Below, in pieces: positions 6,320 to 14,024 of a stretch of DNA of 20,297 nucleotides; positions within the stretch are counted from its first letter, which is position 1; each line of letters opens with the position of its first letter. The notes beneath the pieces were generated by a model. The model saw only the letters and a list, made by a program, of their open reading frames with translations. It searched no databases and was not told where the DNA came from. Where the stretch lies: positions 1 to 20,297 of the forward strand of contig CAJGCX010000018.1 in assembly GCA_904501895.1 (NCBI GenBank). Reading direction: 5' to 3'. The translations under genes were made by a program, and so were the position numbers. The stretch is from Clostridiaceae bacterium (GTDB lineage Bacteria > Bacillota > Clostridia > Oscillospirales > Acutalibacteraceae).

Positions 6320-8395
6320 TTAAATAATTGATACAGCCTTGCCTTCTTCAGATACAATAATCTGTGAGGCTTTAAAATTATCCTTTAACGTTGCTTCAAA
6401 TTCATAGGATTTCTTGCCATACACAAGTATTATATCATATTCTTTCTCATTTTCATAGATATTTTGTATTTTTTTACAATCCAAAATCAATATACTTTTA
6501 TTATCAGTATGAATTTCTATAAAATCATTTTCTGAAAAATCAATATTGACGTTTTCTGAAAGTGATAAGTAATGTGTCTGTCCTGTTGAATTTTCTTCAA
6601 AAACACCTATTATTTCATCGGAATAATAGGTCTGTGCTTCACCGAAATTCTCATATAAATATATGAGCTGTGACGGTGTTTTCTGCTCTTTTTCTGTGAC
6701 GATAATATTATCAAGCTGTTTTTCATTGTGTTTGTGGAGCATATCATTGATTACGGTAATATATTTCTTTTTCTGCACACCGATAAGAGCACTTTCTCCC
6801 TTTGAATAAACAGTTATTACAGGCTTACTGTCCGTAAAGAAAATCTCCACAGACGGATGATTGTAATCATAACGAGTACAGAAAACTGCAAGAATACAGA
6901 ATATAATTGTGAAAATCAGGCTGATTTCCTTTAACATATCAATCCTGTGTTTTTTAAGGATGAAGACTACTGCTATTACCACTAAAAGCACAGCAAAGAA
7001 AAGCTTATAATAATTATGGTCGAGGGATATTGTTGACCATTTTAGCATGCCTATCTTTTCAGAGATGATATGCAACCACTCACCAATTACACCTACGATA
7101 AAGAAGCATATTCTTGAGAAGAATCCAAGAGAAAAACCATGACAAGCAATACCCAAAACTGTTAAACCCATCATCACCATTGCAGGTGTAACCATAAGAA
7201 AATTTGCAGGAATAGACAATATAGGCATCATCTTCATTTTGTAGATGAAAACAGGCAATGTGAATACAGAAACAGCAAAGCTTATTGAAAATGCTGTAAG
7301 CACAGAAGAGAAAATCGCAGTTTTTGAGATTGCAATTTTGCTAAATTTTTCTCTAATCCAGCAATCAATTTTTGTTGAGTAAACGATTAAGCCCACAGTT
7401 GATAAAACCGTCAACCATAATGCAACTGATTTTGGTGCAAAGGGATTTTCAAGAAGAATAAACGCAATTGCAAGACCGATAGAATTAAGACTATCCGAAT
7501 CACGACGGAAAAATCTTGAAATAAGCGTTGCACCGACCATTGTACCTGCTCTTATTACCGATACTGAAAAACCTGTTATTGAGGAATATGTCAGAAGGCA
7601 CAAAAGGCCGATTATATGAGAATACTTTCTCGTTTTTGCAAATTTGTTGAGAAAATTCATAATTCCCACCGACCATAAGGTAAGGTGAAGACCTGAAATT
7701 ACAAGAAGATGCGATGTGCCCGAATAATTAAAGTTATCAATTACACTATCCTTAATTTCTTCCTTATCTCCTATTGTCATAGCTGCTGCAATTGCACCAT
7801 TATGTCCGGGAAGATAATTCATAATTATTTCTGATGCTTCTCTTTTCACAGTACCAACGGTTTTGTAAAATTTATTGATTTCACCTGTTTTCTCAATGGT
7901 GCATTTATCCTCTTCAAAGAATGTAAAATAGACCTTTGAGGATAAGGAGTGTTCAAACATATCCTTTTCAGTATATTCCTCACAATTTATCACTTCAAAC
8001 TTTACAAAATCCCCTTCACGGATAAACTTGTTATCTTCAGTAACAAAACGAATTTTATAATTTTTGTTGTCAGGCTTTATTATGTAGGAAAAGGCATAAT
8101 CGGAATCTGTGGGCATTTCACATACAACGCCTGTGAGCGTCTGCTGATTTTCATAAAGCTTCTTTTCGTTAATAAAATGCTTTTCTGCACCAACAAATGA
8201 AAAGGTATATACTATTACACCGATTAATGCAAAAATCACAGATAGATATTTTCTTAAACATTTAAAAATGATAAAACAAGAAAAAATGACTACTGCTCCC
8301 GTTAAAAGAGCAATAGTCATATTATGAGTAATATTTGAAATAACAAGGTAAGTTATGAGCATTGAAGAACCGATTACCAAAAATGGTCTTTTCAA
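6320..8395 (-). CDS. comEC: ComEC/Rec2-family DNA uptake channel, degenerate C-terminal domain, 691 aa
   Basis: Polytopic membrane protein that passes single-stranded DNA into the cytosol during transformation. N-terminal membrane segments (about 5-70) are followed by an OB-like extracytoplasmic domain (about 85-185), then the Competence domain with hallmark SGTSHLLVISGLHLTLW (about 225-241), SVIRAGTM (about 279-286) and further hydrophobic segments to about 505. Residues 511-691 occupy the place of the usual metallo-beta-lactamase domain but show no HxHxDH motif. The start is taken as TTG 8395, because AAGGGAGTG lies 6 bases upstream right after the HIT stop; the ATG at 8440 lies inside the HIT gene. 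Coding lies between the HIT gene and holA in one operon. Confidence 0.9.
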   Translation of the reverse strand: MKRPFLVIGSSMLITYLVISNITHNMTIALLTGAVVIFSCFIIFKCLRKYLSVIFALIGVIVYTFSFVGAEKHFINEKKLYENQQTLTGVVCEMPTDSDYAFSYIIKPDNKNYKIRFVTEDNKFIREGDFVKFEVINCEEYTEKDMFEHSLSSKVYFTFFEEDKCTIEKTGEINKFYKTVGTVKREASEIIMNYLPGHNGAIAAAMTIGDKEEIKDSVIDNFNYSGTSHLLVISGLHLTLWSVGIMNFLNKFAKTRKYSHIIGLLCLLTYSSITGFSVSVIRAGTMVGATLISRFFRRDSDSLNSIGLAIAFILLENPFAPKSVALWLTVLSTVGLIVYSTKIDCWIREKFSKIAISKTAIFSSVLTAFSISFAVSVFTLPVFIYKMKMMPILSIPANFLMVTPAMVMMGLTVLGIACHGFSLGFFSRICFFIVGVIGEWLHIISEKIGMLKWSTISLDHNYYKLFFAVLLVVIAVVFILKKHRIDMLKEISLIFTIIFCILAVFCTRYDYNHPSVEIFFTDSKPVITVYSKGESALIGVQKKKYITVINDMLHKHNEKQLDNIIVTEKEQKTPSQLIYLYENFGEAQTYYSDEIIGVFEENSTGQTHYLSLSENVNIDFSENDFIEIHTDNKSILILDCKKIQNIYENEKEYDIILVYGKKSYEFEATLKDNFKASQIIVSEEGKAVSII

Positions 8396-8408
8396 TGCAA
8401 ACACTCCC

Positions 8409-8747
8409 TTACACAAGTTTTTCTGAAAGATTATCTCCACTTAAAATGTGGAAATGAATGTGCTTTACAGTCTGTCCTGCCTTATCGCCACAGTTGTTGA
8501 TAACTCTGTAGCTGTCTACACCTGCAAGAGAAGCGATTTCAGGAATTTTAGCAAAAATGTAGCCCACGATTTCGCAGTTTTCTGCATTTATATCGTTAGC
8601 AGATGAAGCCACATGCTCCTTTGGAATTACAAGCACGTGAACATCAGCCTGAGGAGCAATATCACGGAATGCAAGGATTTTTTCATCCTCATAAACCTTA
8701 TTTGATGGAATTTCACCATTTGCTATTTTACAAAAAAGACAATCCAT
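8409..8747 (-). CDS. HIT family (histidine triad) nucleotide hydrolase, HinT-like, 112 aa
   Basis: Small cytosolic enzyme of the HINT branch, which hydrolyses AMP-linked phosphoramidates and related nucleotides. The triad KHIHFHIL has His96, His98 and His100, with His98 the expected nucleophile. Cys3, Cys6, His45 and His96 match the zinc site of bacterial HIT proteins (CxxC ... IPKEH ... H). NKVYEDEKILAFRDIAP is the usual N-terminal strand region. AGAGGTG lies about 5 bases before the ATG; the gene follows alaS by 11 bp and is followed by the comEC start. The physiological substrate is not known. Confidence 0.93.
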   Translation of the reverse strand: MDCLFCKIANGEIPSNKVYEDEKILAFRDIAPQADVHVLVIPKEHVASSANDINAENCEIVGYIFAKIPEIASLAGVDSYRVINNCGDKAGQTVKHIHFHILSGDNLSEKLV

Positions 8748-8758
8748 AATTACACCTC

Positions 8759-11392
8759 TTATTTAAGCATTGATTTAAGGATTTCGTTTGCTGACATCAA
8801 AGCATCGTCAATCTTTGAAATTTCCTTACCACCAGCCATAGCCATATCAGGCTTACCGCCACCTGAACCACCTGCTACCTTTGCAACCTCACGGACAATG
8901 TTACCTGCGTGTGCACCATTTGCAATTGCATCCTTACCACAAGCACAAGCAAATGAACAAGTACCCTTTTCAGCATTTGAGCCTGCAATAACAGCAACTG
9001 TGTTAGGTGCAGAATCTCTTGCAGTTTCAGCCATCCCACGAAGTCCGTTAGCATCAAGCTCACCTGCATAGTAAACCACAAGCTGAACACCCTTAACATC
9101 AACTGCACCTGCCATAATACCTGCAGTCTTGAATGAGTTGATTTCTGCTTTGAGTGTTGCAATTTCCTTTTCCTTTGCCTTAAGGTCATTTGCTACTGCA
9201 ACTGCCTTTGTAGGAAGTGCAGATACGTTACCAACCTTGAAAGCATCAGCAACTGCGAAAAGAAGGTTATTCTTTTCATCAATATATTTAAGAACATTCT
9301 TACCTGTGACAGCCTGAATTCTACGAACACCCGCTGCAACTGAAGATTCAGATACAATCTTGAAAAGACCGATTTTGCCTGTGTTATCAACGTGAGTACC
9401 ACCACAAAGTTCAGTTGAGAAGTCACCTGCTTTAACAACACGAACAACATCACCGTACTTTTCTCCGAAGAGAGCCATAGCACCCATAGCCTTTGCTTCG
9501 TCAATAGGCATTTCCTTAATAAGCATTTCTGTTGCATTAAGGATTTCTTCATTAACAAGGTCTTCTACCTTTTTAAGCTCTTCACCTGTCATACCTGTAA
9601 AGTGAGTGAAGTCAAAACGAACCTCATTAGCATCTACAAGCTGACCTGCCTGCTCAACGTGAGTACCAAGCACTGTACGAAGTGCTGCCTGAAGAAGATG
9701 AGCTGCAGTATGATTTCTCATAATTGCTTTTCTGTTCTCTTCGTTATATGTTGTAACTGCTGTGTCACCAACCTTAACAGCATCACCGTTAAGTACACCG
9801 TGATGAAGAACAACACCGTCAGCATCCTTTGTTGTGTTAGTTACCTCAAATGTGCTGTCACCAATTGTGATAACACCTGTGTCACCAACCTGTCCACCAC
9901 TTTCTGCATAGAAGGATGTTTTATCGAGAACAAGGATTGCGTCACCTGATTCAACAAAATCTGCTCTTTCACCATTTGATACAAGTGCTACAACAGTTGC
10001 CGTTGTATTGTTTTCAGCATATCCTGTAAATTCAGTTTTTGCGATGTCCTTAAATGAAACGCCACTGTTTCTCCAGTCAGTTTCAGCACCATCACGCTTA
10101 ACTGATTTTGCCTTCATTCTTGCTTCTTCAACATATTTCTTGAAAGCATCCTCGTCAACTGTCATATTATTTTCAGCAACGATTTCCTTTGTAAGGTCAA
10201 TAGGGAAGCCGAATGTATCCTGAAGCTTGAAAGCATCCTCACCTGAAAGAACATTATCCTTTGAGTTTGCCATCATTTCATTAAGAAGGCCTAAGCCACT
10301 ATCAATTGTCTTGTAGAAGCTTTCCTCTTCCATTGCGATAACCTTTTTAATGTAATCCTGCTTTTCAACAAGATTTGGATATGCATTTGCATTTTCCTTG
10401 ATTACTGTTTCACAAACTTCAGCGAGGAATGGTCTGTCGATACCGATAAGTCTGCCGTGACGAGCAGCACGACGAAGAAGACGACGAAGAACATAACCAC
10501 GACCACTATTTGATGGAAGAACACCGTCCGAAACCATAAATGTTGTACTACGGATATGGTCAGTAATAACACGAAGTGAAATATCCTTTTTAGCATCCTT
10601 ATGATACTCAATACCTGAAATATCAATAATATGCTTCATAATATTCTGAACTGTATCAACCTCAAAGAGATTGTCAACATCCTGCATAATTGTAGCAAGA
10701 CGCTCAAGTCCCATACCTGTGTCAATATTAGGATTAGCAAGACGAGTATAGTTGTTGTTACCGTCATTTTCAAACTGTGTGAAAACAAGGTTCCATACTT
10801 CGATAAATCTGTCGCATTCGCAACCTACTTTACAGTCAGGACTGCCACAGCCCTTATCTGGACCACGGTCAAAGTAGATTTCTGAGCAAGGACCACAAGG
10901 ACCTGCACCATGCTCCCAGAAGTTATCTTCCTTACCGAAACGAACCATATGTGATGGGTCAACGCCAACCTCTTTAGTCCAGATGTCATAAGCCTCATCA
11001 TCCTCAAGGTAAACGCTGACATAAAGTAATTCTTCAGGAATTTCAAGTACCTTTGTGAAAAATTCCCAAGCCCATGCAGTTGCCTCGTGCTTGAAATAAT
11101 CACCAAATGAGAAGTTACCGAGCATCTCGAAATATGTTCCGTGACGTGCAGTCTTACCAACATTCTCAATATCAGGTGTACGGATACACTTCTGACATGT
11201 TGTAACACGATTTTTAGGAGGTGTTACCTCACCTGTAAAGTACTTTTTCATTGGTGTCATACCAGCATTGATAAGAAGAATACTCTTATCTCCTTGTGGC
11301 ACAAGTGAAAAGCTTGGAAGTCGCAAATGCTCCTTACTCTCAAAGAAAGCAAGGTATTTTTCTCTTAATTCATTAAGTCCTGTCCATTTCAT
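8759..11392 (-). CDS. alaS: Alanine--tRNA ligase, 877 aa
   Basis: Class II aminoacyl-tRNA synthetase charging tRNA-Ala, with editing of Ser/Gly. Motif 2 region TARHGTYFEMLGNFSFGDYF is at about 81-100; the cysteine-rich stretch around 165-193 (CGPC ... CGSPDCKVGCECD) lies in the catalytic part. The editing domain has zinc ligands HTAAH (about 560-564) and CGGTH (about 662-666). The C-Ala/DHHA1 domain ends with GGSGGGKPDMAMAGG. Length equals the E. coli enzyme within a residue. ATG 11392 is chosen: AGGAG lies 8 bases upstream, and the next upstream ATG would add 38 hydrophobic residues that overlap the promoter. First gene of the alaS-HIT-comEC-holA-rnmV operon. Confidence 0.98.
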   Translation of the reverse strand: MKWTGLNELREKYLAFFESKEHLRLPSFSLVPQGDKSILLINAGMTPMKKYFTGEVTPPKNRVTTCQKCIRTPDIENVGKTARHGTYFEMLGNFSFGDYFKHEATAWAWEFFTKVLEIPEELLYVSVYLEDDEAYDIWTKEVGVDPSHMVRFGKEDNFWEHGAGPCGPCSEIYFDRGPDKGCGSPDCKVGCECDRFIEVWNLVFTQFENDGNNNYTRLANPNIDTGMGLERLATIMQDVDNLFEVDTVQNIMKHIIDISGIEYHKDAKKDISLRVITDHIRSTTFMVSDGVLPSNSGRGYVLRRLLRRAARHGRLIGIDRPFLAEVCETVIKENANAYPNLVEKQDYIKKVIAMEEESFYKTIDSGLGLLNEMMANSKDNVLSGEDAFKLQDTFGFPIDLTKEIVAENNMTVDEDAFKKYVEEARMKAKSVKRDGAETDWRNSGVSFKDIAKTEFTGYAENNTTATVVALVSNGERADFVESGDAILVLDKTSFYAESGGQVGDTGVITIGDSTFEVTNTTKDADGVVLHHGVLNGDAVKVGDTAVTTYNEENRKAIMRNHTAAHLLQAALRTVLGTHVEQAGQLVDANEVRFDFTHFTGMTGEELKKVEDLVNEEILNATEMLIKEMPIDEAKAMGAMALFGEKYGDVVRVVKAGDFSTELCGGTHVDNTGKIGLFKIVSESSVAAGVRRIQAVTGKNVLKYIDEKNNLLFAVADAFKVGNVSALPTKAVAVANDLKAKEKEIATLKAEINSFKTAGIMAGAVDVKGVQLVVYYAGELDANGLRGMAETARDSAPNTVAVIAGSNAEKGTCSFACACGKDAIANGAHAGNIVREVAKVAGGSGGGKPDMAMAGGKEISKIDDALMSANEILKSMLK

Positions 11393-11428
11393 ACAGACTA
11401 CTCCTATTTTATAAAAATTATCCTTTAA

Positions 11429-11458
11429 ATTATACAATATATATGCATTGAATGTCAA
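11429..11458 (-). promoter_or_regulatory. alaS: Promoter of the alaS operon
   Basis: On the minus strand a consensus TTGACA (11458-11453), an 18-bp spacer and TATAAT (11434-11429). The start site should fall near 11422, leaving a leader of only about 30 nt, too short for a T-box riboswitch. Confidence 0.85.
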
Positions 11459-11560
11459 TAAAAAATGCAAAAGGGAGAAGTGTAATATGCAGATAAATTG
11501 CAACAAATTATAATTTTCATATCAGAAATTCAGTGTTCGAATCCTTTTTCTTGTACATAA

Positions 11561-11594
11561 TAAAAAAACAGTCACCACAAATGTAGTAACTGTT
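11561..11594 (-). terminator. Rho-independent terminator after tRNA-Gln
   Basis: On the minus strand AACAGTTACTAC (11594-11583), loop ATTT, GTGGTGACTGTT (11578-11567): a 12-bp stem with two G-U pairs, followed by a run of T to 11562. It begins 6 bases after the tRNA CCA end and insulates the alaS promoter. Confidence 0.9.
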
Positions 11595-11600
11595 TCTATA

Positions 11601-11674
11601 TGGCTGGGGAATAGGGATTCGAACCCCAACAAACAGAGTCAGAGTCTGTCGTGCTACCGTTACACTATTCCCCA
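11601..11674 (-). tRNA. tRNA-Gln (anticodon CTG)
   Basis: 74 bases including an encoded CCA. The acceptor stem TGGGGAA pairs with TTCCCCA, followed by discriminator G and CCA. The D arm is GTGTAACGGTAGCAC. The anticodon arm ACAGA-CTCTGAC-TCTGT has a 7-base loop with anticodon CTG, reading CAG (Gln). The T arm has the loop TTCGAAT. It has its own consensus promoter and a strong terminator, so it is a single-tRNA transcription unit. Confidence 0.95.
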
Positions 11675-11686
11675 ACGGCAAAAGAA

Positions 11687-11715
11687 ATTATATATCAACA
11701 ATTCGCAAATGTCAA
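11687..11715 (-). promoter_or_regulatory. Consensus promoter of tRNA-Gln
   Basis: Perfect TTGACA (11715-11710), 17-bp spacer and perfect TATAAT (11692-11687) on the minus strand. Initiation near 11680 would leave a 5' leader of only a few bases for RNase P to remove. The -10 is followed by a moderately GC-containing start region (TTGCCG). Confidence 0.93.
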
Positions 11716-11742
11716 GAGTTTTTTGAAGAAAAATTTATATTT

Positions 11743-12462
11743 TTATTCTCCATTCATTTCTTTTAAGGTCATTTCTATGCCGTTGGCAATGGCTTTTGCG
11801 TATTTTTCAAGATTTTCATCGTATTTTTTGTTATCCTCTTTGCTTGAAATAAAGCCGATTTCAGCCAATACAGATGGCATTTTTGTATGATTATTTACAT
11901 AGTAATTCATACTTTCGCCATCACGATAGCCGATATAAATCCCACGGTTATTCATAATGTCAAGGGTGTCAAAACAGTCTAAAATATTCTGTGCCAACAA
12001 ATTATCGTCAGTAGGATTTTTAGAATGAATCCACATTTCAACACCCGTAGCAGTTGGTGATGTACTTGAATTTCTGTGAATAGAAACAAAAAGCGACGCT
12101 CTTGCCTTATTTGCAATTTTGCATCTTTCAGCAAGGGAAACGTCGCTGTCATCATCACGAGTCATAACAACGGTATATCCCCTTTCCTCCAGAATATCTC
12201 TCACAAGAAGTGAAAGTCGCAGAGTGTCATCCTTTTCATATCTTTTACCTAAAACTGCACCGGAGCTACTGCCACCGTGTCCCGGGTCAATGCAGACAGT
12301 TTTCTTATCAGGTATAAAATTCAGCTGACTGAGATAGTAAACAGTTTCCTCACCACCAACACAAAGCAATGCAAGGACCACACAGATTGAAAGTGTGAAC
12401 AATGCAAATATTGGGAAAAGAAATGTTTTTCGTTTGTTATGTTTCTTTCTGACTTTTTTCAT
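11743..12462 (-). CDS. cwlD: N-acetylmuramoyl-L-alanine amidase (Amidase_3, CwlD-like), 239 aa
   Basis: Zinc amidase that cleaves the lactyl-alanine bond of peptidoglycan. A basic N-terminus is followed by one membrane segment (about 13-35), a signal anchor or signal peptide, so the catalytic domain acts outside. Zinc ligands His62 (CIDPGHGG), Glu76 (RYEKDD) and His129 (SIHRNSS) and catalytic Glu201 (AEIGFISSKEDN) are all visible. The length, single Amidase_3 domain and N-terminal anchor resemble CwlD, the amidase making muramic-delta-lactam in spore cortex, but a vegetative role cannot be excluded. The ATG lies 14 bp after the thyX stop and, unusually for this window, no Shine-Dalgarno sequence is visible. 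No terminator is seen before the tRNA-Gln promoter. Confidence 0.88.
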   Translation of the reverse strand: MKKVRKKHNKRKTFLFPIFALFTLSICVVLALLCVGGEETVYYLSQLNFIPDKKTVCIDPGHGGSSSGAVLGKRYEKDDTLRLSLLVRDILEERGYTVVMTRDDDSDVSLAERCKIANKARASLFVSIHRNSSTSPTATGVEMWIHSKNPTDDNLLAQNILDCFDTLDIMNNRGIYIGYRDGESMNYYVNNHTKMPSVLAEIGFISSKEDNKKYDENLEKYAKAIANGIEMTLKEMNGE

Positions 12463-12476
12463 ATTTTATGTTTAAT

Positions 12477-13853
12477 TTATTTAAGATTTGAGAATTTCTC
12501 CTTGATTTCCGCAGCCCTACCACAAGTCATTCTACCCTCAGGACAAGCGCTTACAAAACAGCTTGGACCATAGAAATTGAAAATCAATGGCTCGATTGCA
12601 CGAAGCTTTTTAAGTGCATCAACAGCATATTCCTGAATTTCCCACTGTGCACGGGTGCATGAACGAAGTCTCATAAAGAGCATAAGCTGTCTTGCATTCA
12701 TAGTTGTTACAATATCAAGTGTATTACCGCTGAGCTGATAATATACCAATAATTCTTCAGGGACACCAAGATTTTTAAGTCTTTCATATTCTGCTGCAGT
12801 TTCCTTGAAGGCATTTTCATATTTCGCTAAAAGCTCAGGCTTATCCTTTAAAACAGGAGGAATGATATAACTCATTCTGTCAGTTTTAATAAGCTCAGGA
12901 ATTTCGATTGACTGAATTCTATGACGAGCAAAGTGAGTGATACAAGAGAGTGAAACATTATTAAATCTCAATGTGTAATTTACGCATTCCAATGGTCTTG
13001 GACGTTTGCACTTAACAACTGCCTCTACAATTTTCTTTGTTGTGTCCTCATCAGAAATAATTGCCTCAATCTGCTCTGTTGCAAGGTTTTTGCCTGAAAT
13101 AAGAGCATTTCTTGCAACACATTTTGCAGCATCTGGGGTATATGCCAACAATTCAACAGGTGTGCTTGTGTGCTGTGGCTTTACATCGATAAATGAAAGG
13201 TCAGGAACATCATTTACAGCTTTGTCCATTTTGAAGCTCGACATAATTCCAGGTGCTTTTTTCATAGCCTGTTCATATAATTCAAGACCCAACTTCTTGA
13301 TTTCAGGATATTTTGCACCTCTGCCACAAATCATAGCAGTAAGCATATTTAAAAATTCACGACCATTTACACTACAGAAGAAATTACTATAAAGGCAATA
13401 TGGCAACACAAAACGAGCATCCTCACGAAGAACACCATTTTCGCAAAGTTCGTCATAAAGAGCAAACATTTTGCTCATATGAGCTTTATATGATGTTTCG
13501 ATTTCGTCGTCATTGAATTCAGGTACATAAAATCCTGCATCACTGAAGTTTACATATCGTCTTGACTTAACTGTATATGAAGCAAGTCTGAATTCGATAA
13601 TAAACTGCTCAACAACAGCAGTAACATTCTGAAAAGCAAGCTGAAAATATGTATGCTCAACTGTACTTGTATGACCTGAAGCAGTTACCTTTCCGATAAG
13701 ATTTGCATTTTTCTCCTTGTCCTGAGATTTATCCCAAATAGAAAGCGCAGTACCCTCCTGAGTGGAAATTCTGCCACTTGCAGCAGTAACCTTTTCGTCA
13801 GTATCTGTCATACCGATAATCAATGCCTGACTTTTATTGTAATCGTATGCCAT
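12477..13853 (-). CDS. thyX: Double-domain FAD-dependent thymidylate synthase (ThyX-like), 458 aa
   Basis: ThyX makes dTMP from dUMP with methylene-THF and FAD. Standard ThyX is about 220-250 aa; this protein carries two ThyX-like halves. Half one (about 1-225) has GHTSTVEH (60-67) and EFRLASYTVKSRRY (87-100): aligned with the RHRxxSxNxxSxRY signature, the first RH is lost but Ser97, Arg99 and Tyr100 are kept. Half two (about 232-430) has ARHRIQS (309-315), retaining RHR but lacking the S-x-R-Y part, and a well preserved C-terminal NARQLMLFMRLRSCTRAQWEIQEY (386-409). A tail with Cys432, Cys437 and Cys444 (CPEGRMTCG) follows. AGAGGG lies about 7 bases before the ATG. It is divergent from tmk, the next step in dTTP synthesis, and is followed by cwlD. 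Confidence 0.88.
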   Translation of the reverse strand: MAYDYNKSQALIIGMTDTDEKVTAASGRISTQEGTALSIWDKSQDKEKNANLIGKVTASGHTSTVEHTYFQLAFQNVTAVVEQFIIEFRLASYTVKSRRYVNFSDAGFYVPEFNDDEIETSYKAHMSKMFALYDELCENGVLREDARFVLPYCLYSNFFCSVNGREFLNMLTAMICGRGAKYPEIKKLGLELYEQAMKKAPGIMSSFKMDKAVNDVPDLSFIDVKPQHTSTPVELLAYTPDAAKCVARNALISGKNLATEQIEAIISDEDTTKKIVEAVVKCKRPRPLECVNYTLRFNNVSLSCITHFARHRIQSIEIPELIKTDRMSYIIPPVLKDKPELLAKYENAFKETAAEYERLKNLGVPEELLVYYQLSGNTLDIVTTMNARQLMLFMRLRSCTRAQWEIQEYAVDALKKLRAIEPLIFNFYGPSCFVSACPEGRMTCGRAAEIKEKFSNLK

Positions 13854-13885
13854 AGTAATCCCTCTTTAAAATTTATATTTAATAA

Positions 13886-13914
13886 ATTGTAGCATAAAAA
13901 AGATAAGTGTGCAA
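13886..13914 (-). promoter_or_regulatory. Promoter for thyX-cwlD
   Basis: On the minus strand TTGCAC (13914-13909), 17-bp spacer, TACAAT (13891-13886), with an extended -10 (TGCTACAAT). The -35 is weak, offset by the extended -10. It lies in the 171-bp gap shared with tmk. Confidence 0.65.
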
Positions 13915-13958
13915 CAATTGTTTTAGAATTGAATTATAATTTTTATTCCTATTATATA

Positions 13959-13987
13959 TTGTATTATTAAAACTTTTTTGATATAAT
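13959..13987 (+). promoter_or_regulatory. Promoter for the tmk operon
   Basis: TTGTAT (13959-13964), 17-bp spacer and perfect TATAAT (13982-13987). The start should be near 13994, about 30 bases before the chosen ATG. A second TATAAT at 13996-14001 has no matching -35. No other convincing promoter is seen downstream, so this may drive the whole plus-strand operon. Confidence 0.75.
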
Positions 13988-14024
13988 GTTATCTGTATAA
14001 TTATGAATAGTGGTGTATTGTATT

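Noticed and set aside
5266..6357. Longer holA start at 6357
   Set aside because: It would overlap comEC and include the AAAGGAGGT that clearly serves as the ribosome binding site for ATG 6306.
8875..11208. Several open frames of 60-130 codons inside alaS on both strands
   Set aside because: All lie within the full-length alanyl-tRNA synthetase and have compositionally biased (Leu/Gln/Val-rich or Cys/Ser-rich) products typical of shadow frames.
11531..11550. GTGTTCGAATCC on the plus strand, resembling a tRNA T-loop
   Set aside because: No acceptor, D or anticodon stem can be folded around it. A degraded tRNA fragment is possible, but the match is short and TTCGAA is itself palindromic.
11393..11560. 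Possible T-box riboswitch upstream of alaS
   Set aside because: The consensus promoter sits about 36 bp before the ATG, and I see neither a T-box sequence nor a specifier/antiterminator arrangement.
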